From assembly GCF_001723355.1 (NCBI RefSeq), contig NZ_LPWE01000003.1, positions 1-64,000 on the forward strand: a stretch of DNA of 64,000 bases, in the 5' to 3' direction. Made by a program: the position numbers and the translations under genes. This document shows positions 63,905 through 64,000 of the stretch, piece by piece. Source of the stretch: Methyloceanibacter stevinii (GTDB taxonomy: Bacteria > Pseudomonadota > Alphaproteobacteria > Rhizobiales > Methyloligellaceae). The stretch's first letter is position 1; each line of letters opens with the position of its first letter. The notes below the pieces were generated by a model. The model made no database searches and had not been told where the DNA came from. It worked only from the letters and a program-made list of their open reading frames with translations.

Positions 63905-63948
63905 CGAAAGGAAAGAGCCGGCCGCGTGACGTGCACACAACCGGCTCT
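63905..63948 (-). terminator. Terminator of a gene entering from the right edge
   Basis: Stem AGAGCCGG / CCGGCTCT with a 19-base loop and T-rich continuation on the minus strand, between the permease and the window edge. It would end a minus-strand gene lying beyond 64000, whose possible stop is near 63988. Confidence 0.55.
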
Positions 63949-64000
63949 CGGTACCACCCGCGGCCAGTAGCAGGCGGCACTCGGGGCTATTATTCCTCAA

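Noticed and set aside
63905..64000. T-box-like GGGTGGTACCG on the minus strand at the right edge
   Set aside because: Only about eleven bases match the T-box antiterminator, no specifier stem can be seen in the window, and T-boxes are very rare in alphaproteobacteria; a plain terminator explains the hairpin.

Overview
The window is high-GC DNA with the gene content and order of an alphaproteobacterium, most likely of the order Hyphomicrobiales. The evidence is the usg-family gene, a BA14K protein, a CIRCE-controlled groESL, a petABC (cytochrome bc1) operon, the rplY-pth-ychF, lgt-midA-pgeF and SDR-uvrC-pgsA-moaD-moaE clusters, and a MarR/OmpR/EnvZ-type regulatory locus. A methylotroph-like Hyphomicrobiaceae relative is plausible, but the sequence alone does not settle genus.

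Layout. 1-1.8 kb: groEL (running off the left edge), groES and usg. 1.9-9.7 kb: single genes (DM13 protein, zinc-sensing-type CZB-GGDEF diguanylate cyclase, CBS protein, LysR/methyltransferase pair, desaturase, BA14K, cold shock protein, hemF). 10-18.2 kb: petABC, then the methylthioadenosine/adenine salvage cluster mtnP-apt-mtnA, interrupted by an AT-rich DUF4365 gene, then an MgtC-like membrane protein. 18.3-30.4 kb: small envelope proteins, a two-domain aldolase/dehydrogenase, a chemoreceptor, DUF502, rplY-pth-ychF, panE-like and hydroxyacid oxidase genes, and a glutaredoxin-CcdA fusion. 30.4-38.4 kb: prs, a lipoprotein, pgeF-midA-lgt, ubiK, ybjN, proC and a TetR regulator. 38.4-46.2 kb: Tat-exported copper-storage-like protein, EnvZ/OmpR/MarR locus, ilvE, bluB, glutamine amidotransferase and GcvA-like LysR. 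46.2-47.5 kb: small accessory island (orphan Imm1 immunity protein and a broken HEPN-like gene). 47.6-53.9 kb: moaE-moaD-pgsA-uvrC-folM-like, TorF-type porin and a methyltransferase. 54-64 kb: a transport/oxidation locus in which a branched-chain-type ABC transporter is split over two convergent operons, flanked by a molybdopterin oxidoreductase plus a tiny tatA on one side and an APC permease on the other.

Two points shape any reading. First, about nineteen single-base deletions break otherwise intact genes, including essential ones (groEL, groES, lgt, hemF, uvrC, proC). All are missing bases, most can be placed at short runs or repeats, and no compensating insertion was seen. They are best read as sequence errors; broken genes below are therefore described as full-length genes with probable artefactual frameshifts. 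In lgt three deletions cancel, and in the MarR gene two deletions create a false fusion to the downstream response regulator.

Second, the most system-like signal is a near-identical 20-base element at 56271-56290 and 62127-62146, lying about 80 bp upstream of the molybdopterin oxidoreductase and of livG in the same orientation. Both divergent control regions of the 54-64 kb locus carry it. This suggests that transporter, oxidoreductase, TatA and permease form one co-regulated uptake and oxidation module of unknown substrate. The AT-rich DUF4365 gene inside the salvage operon and the Imm1/HEPN island are the clearest signs of horizontal transfer.
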